Assembly (NCBI RefSeq): GCF_002078875.1
Contig: NC_034411.1
Span: forward strand, 35,004,990-35,068,989
Origin: Numida meleagris
Taxonomy: Eukaryota > Chordata > Aves > Galliformes > Numididae
DNA length: 64,000 nt
Direction: 5' to 3'
The notes under the pieces are model-generated. The model did no database searches, was not told the origin of the DNA, and saw nothing but the letters and a program-made list of their open reading frames with translations. This document shows positions 62,700-64,000 of the stretch, in pieces; position 1 is the stretch's first letter; every line of letters begins with the position of its first letter. Both the position numbers and the translations under genes were made by a program.

Positions 62700-64000
62700 T
62701 GTCGTCGTTTGTGGCAGGGACCAACGAAGAGCAGCAATGCGGCACCAGCTCCTGAGCTGCCGGATAGCAGGTACCTGCCTCCCGTGGGCCCGGCTGTCAC
62801 ACCGCGGTGTGCCGCCCCCCAGTCCAGCCCAGCCCAGCCCAGCCCGCAGCCGCTGCAAGGTGCTGCCTGCTGCCCCCGGCCCGGGTCCTCTGCAGCGACT
62901 GCGGAGCACAGAGGGCACTTCCCAGAACCACTCATTTCGTTTTGAATGTGTAAGCGTGCGTTGACACCTGATAACGTGGCTGTATGTAAATACCGATAGC
63001 TGATGCTTGCTTTAGACAAGTGCTTCTGAGGAAGATCGAGCTGTAACATCAGGGGAAGTAAACAACACTCGGCAGCGTACTTCTAGCAGTGTACTTTTAA
63101 AACTTTTTTTTTTTTTTTCCCAAAAAGAGTTGTGTTAACCAAATACGTAAGAAATTCTGATTTTCTTCAGAATTAAGAGGACAGAGAGCTTAGGCTGCAG
63201 CCCGTGAAACAACAGGAGGGCAAACAAACCGCACGGCTCTGAGGGCGGACTGATGTACGGGGTTCGCGGTGCGGGGGAGCGGCCTCACCGCCCCGGGGCA
63301 GCTGCGCAGCCCTGTGCCCGCCCGGAGCGCCGCTCGGGCTCTCGGAAGTCCCCACTGCAGCTCCGCAGCGAGCAGGGAAAAAGGGGCTGATGTTTGAAAT
63401 GGTCACAGAGAAAGGAGGGATGTGGGAGGAAGTCTCGAGAAACAAATACGGGTACATACATCCTAAGGAAACAGTTTGGTTGTTTTTTTGGGGGGGTGGG
63501 GTAGGGGGAGAATTTATGTTGCTGAATGCCTTCGTGTCGTTTTTTAGAAATCCCGCACGCGTAACGGGGCAGAGAGCTGCACTCCACAGACCACTCCCTC
63601 TGCACGAACAGGTTCGGACACAAGTCGGGGTCAGCTGCGAGATGCCATTGTGCAGAACGTTAATCTGCGCGTATCACTTAAACCGCAGGCCGACAGAAAG
63701 CGTGCTGCTGTGCGCCGAGCCCAGGTGCGTGCAGGCACACGCGCACCCACCCACGGTGACGCCGCGCGCCGGGAGCAGCCGGGGCAGCCCCGCGCCCGGC
63801 CGGAGCTGCAGCAGCGCGGTGCCGCGCTCAGCACCCCGCAGCCGCGTCCCCGCGCTCACGGCGCGCTCTCCTCATTGCTCGCGGCAACAGCGGGCATCAA
63901 GGAGCCGCGGAGCGGGGCGGCTTCCCTCGGCGTCGGGCTCGCCCCGAGCCCGCGGGTCGCGTGCCGCTCCCGCAGCGCCCGCCCCGCGGCTCGTGAGGGG
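62700..64000. promoter_or_regulatory. CpG island, probable promoter of a gene beyond the right edge
   Basis: GC and CpG content rise abruptly compared with the preceding 60 kb, in three blocks: about 62720-62960, 63225-63375 and 63540-64000. The last is the densest and runs off the window. Sp1-type GC boxes occur at 63288-63294 (CCGCCCC), 63914-63920 (GGGGCGG) and 63979-63985 (CCGCCCC). A G-quadruplex motif lies at 63490-63508. There is no TATA box, as usual for CpG-island promoters. Four CAGCC pentamers lie at 62825-62845. The ORFs in this part on both strands are GC-rich chance frames. Transcription direction cannot be decided from this sequence; the AT-rich, gene-free left side suggests that the gene body lies to the right. 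Confidence 0.8.
63490..63508 (+). promoter_or_regulatory. G-quadruplex motif
   Basis: The G runs are 7, 4 and 5 bases long, separated by T and TA. Splitting the first run gives the four G-triplets needed for an intramolecular quadruplex with short loops. It lies between the second and third CpG-rich blocks. Confidence 0.75.

Noticed and set aside
1..64000. Search for CRISPR arrays, operons, phage genes, tRNA and rRNA genes
   Set aside because: No regularly spaced repeats with unique spacers, no dense prokaryotic-type ORF packing, and no recognisable tRNA cloverleaf or rRNA segment. The window is vertebrate nuclear DNA.

Overview
This window looks like a stretch of bird chromosome, most likely from a chicken or a close galliform relative. 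It is AT-rich, non-coding over nearly its whole length, and carries bird-type repeats. These are CR1 LINE fragments with the 8-bp ATTCTATG tail, two short internally deleted mariner elements of the Galluhop/Mariner1_GG type, and two solo LTRs of endogenous retroviruses in bird-type families. One assembly gap lies inside a simple repeat. There is no operon structure, no Shine-Dalgarno-led gene and no long ORF that reads like a known protein. The longest ORFs (about 120-185 codons) are chance frames or run through repeats, so I call no confident protein-coding gene.

Layout, left to right. 1-12.6 kb is intergenic DNA with one old CR1 copy (about 2.38-3.48 kb, minus), one young CR1 3' end (5.15-5.25 kb, plus) and several AT-rich stretches that resemble conserved non-coding DNA. 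12.6-25.6 kb holds a second old CR1 (12.63-13.17 kb), two younger CR1 fragments, a candidate regulatory stretch near 14 kb, a small ORF for a secreted-looking basic peptide (22.47 kb) and a long near-perfect hairpin (23.56-23.62 kb). 25.6-46.2 kb is bounded by the two mariner copies, which are in opposite orientation and share the same internal deletion; between them are a 3' CR1 (42.4 kb), a bare CR1 tail (39.65 kb) and an A/T hairpin (37.0 kb). 46.2-56.4 kb is the most repeat-dense part, with two minus-strand solo LTRs 2.4 kb apart, a 143-bp polypurine repeat between them, and a second polypurine tract containing the 387-N gap.

56.4-62.2 kb is again quiet, with a possible third LTR and one CR1 fragment. 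From about 62.7 kb to the right edge the sequence turns sharply GC- and CpG-rich with GC boxes and a G-quadruplex motif. This is most simply the CpG-island promoter of a gene lying mainly beyond the window. Candidate exons (52.1-52.3 kb minus; 62.2-62.4 kb plus) are defined only by splice-site motifs and are weakly supported. The best leads for something undescribed are the 23.6 kb hairpin, the 22.5 kb small ORF, the stop-free minus-strand exon candidate at 52.1 kb, and the possible regulatory element at 13.8-14.2 kb.
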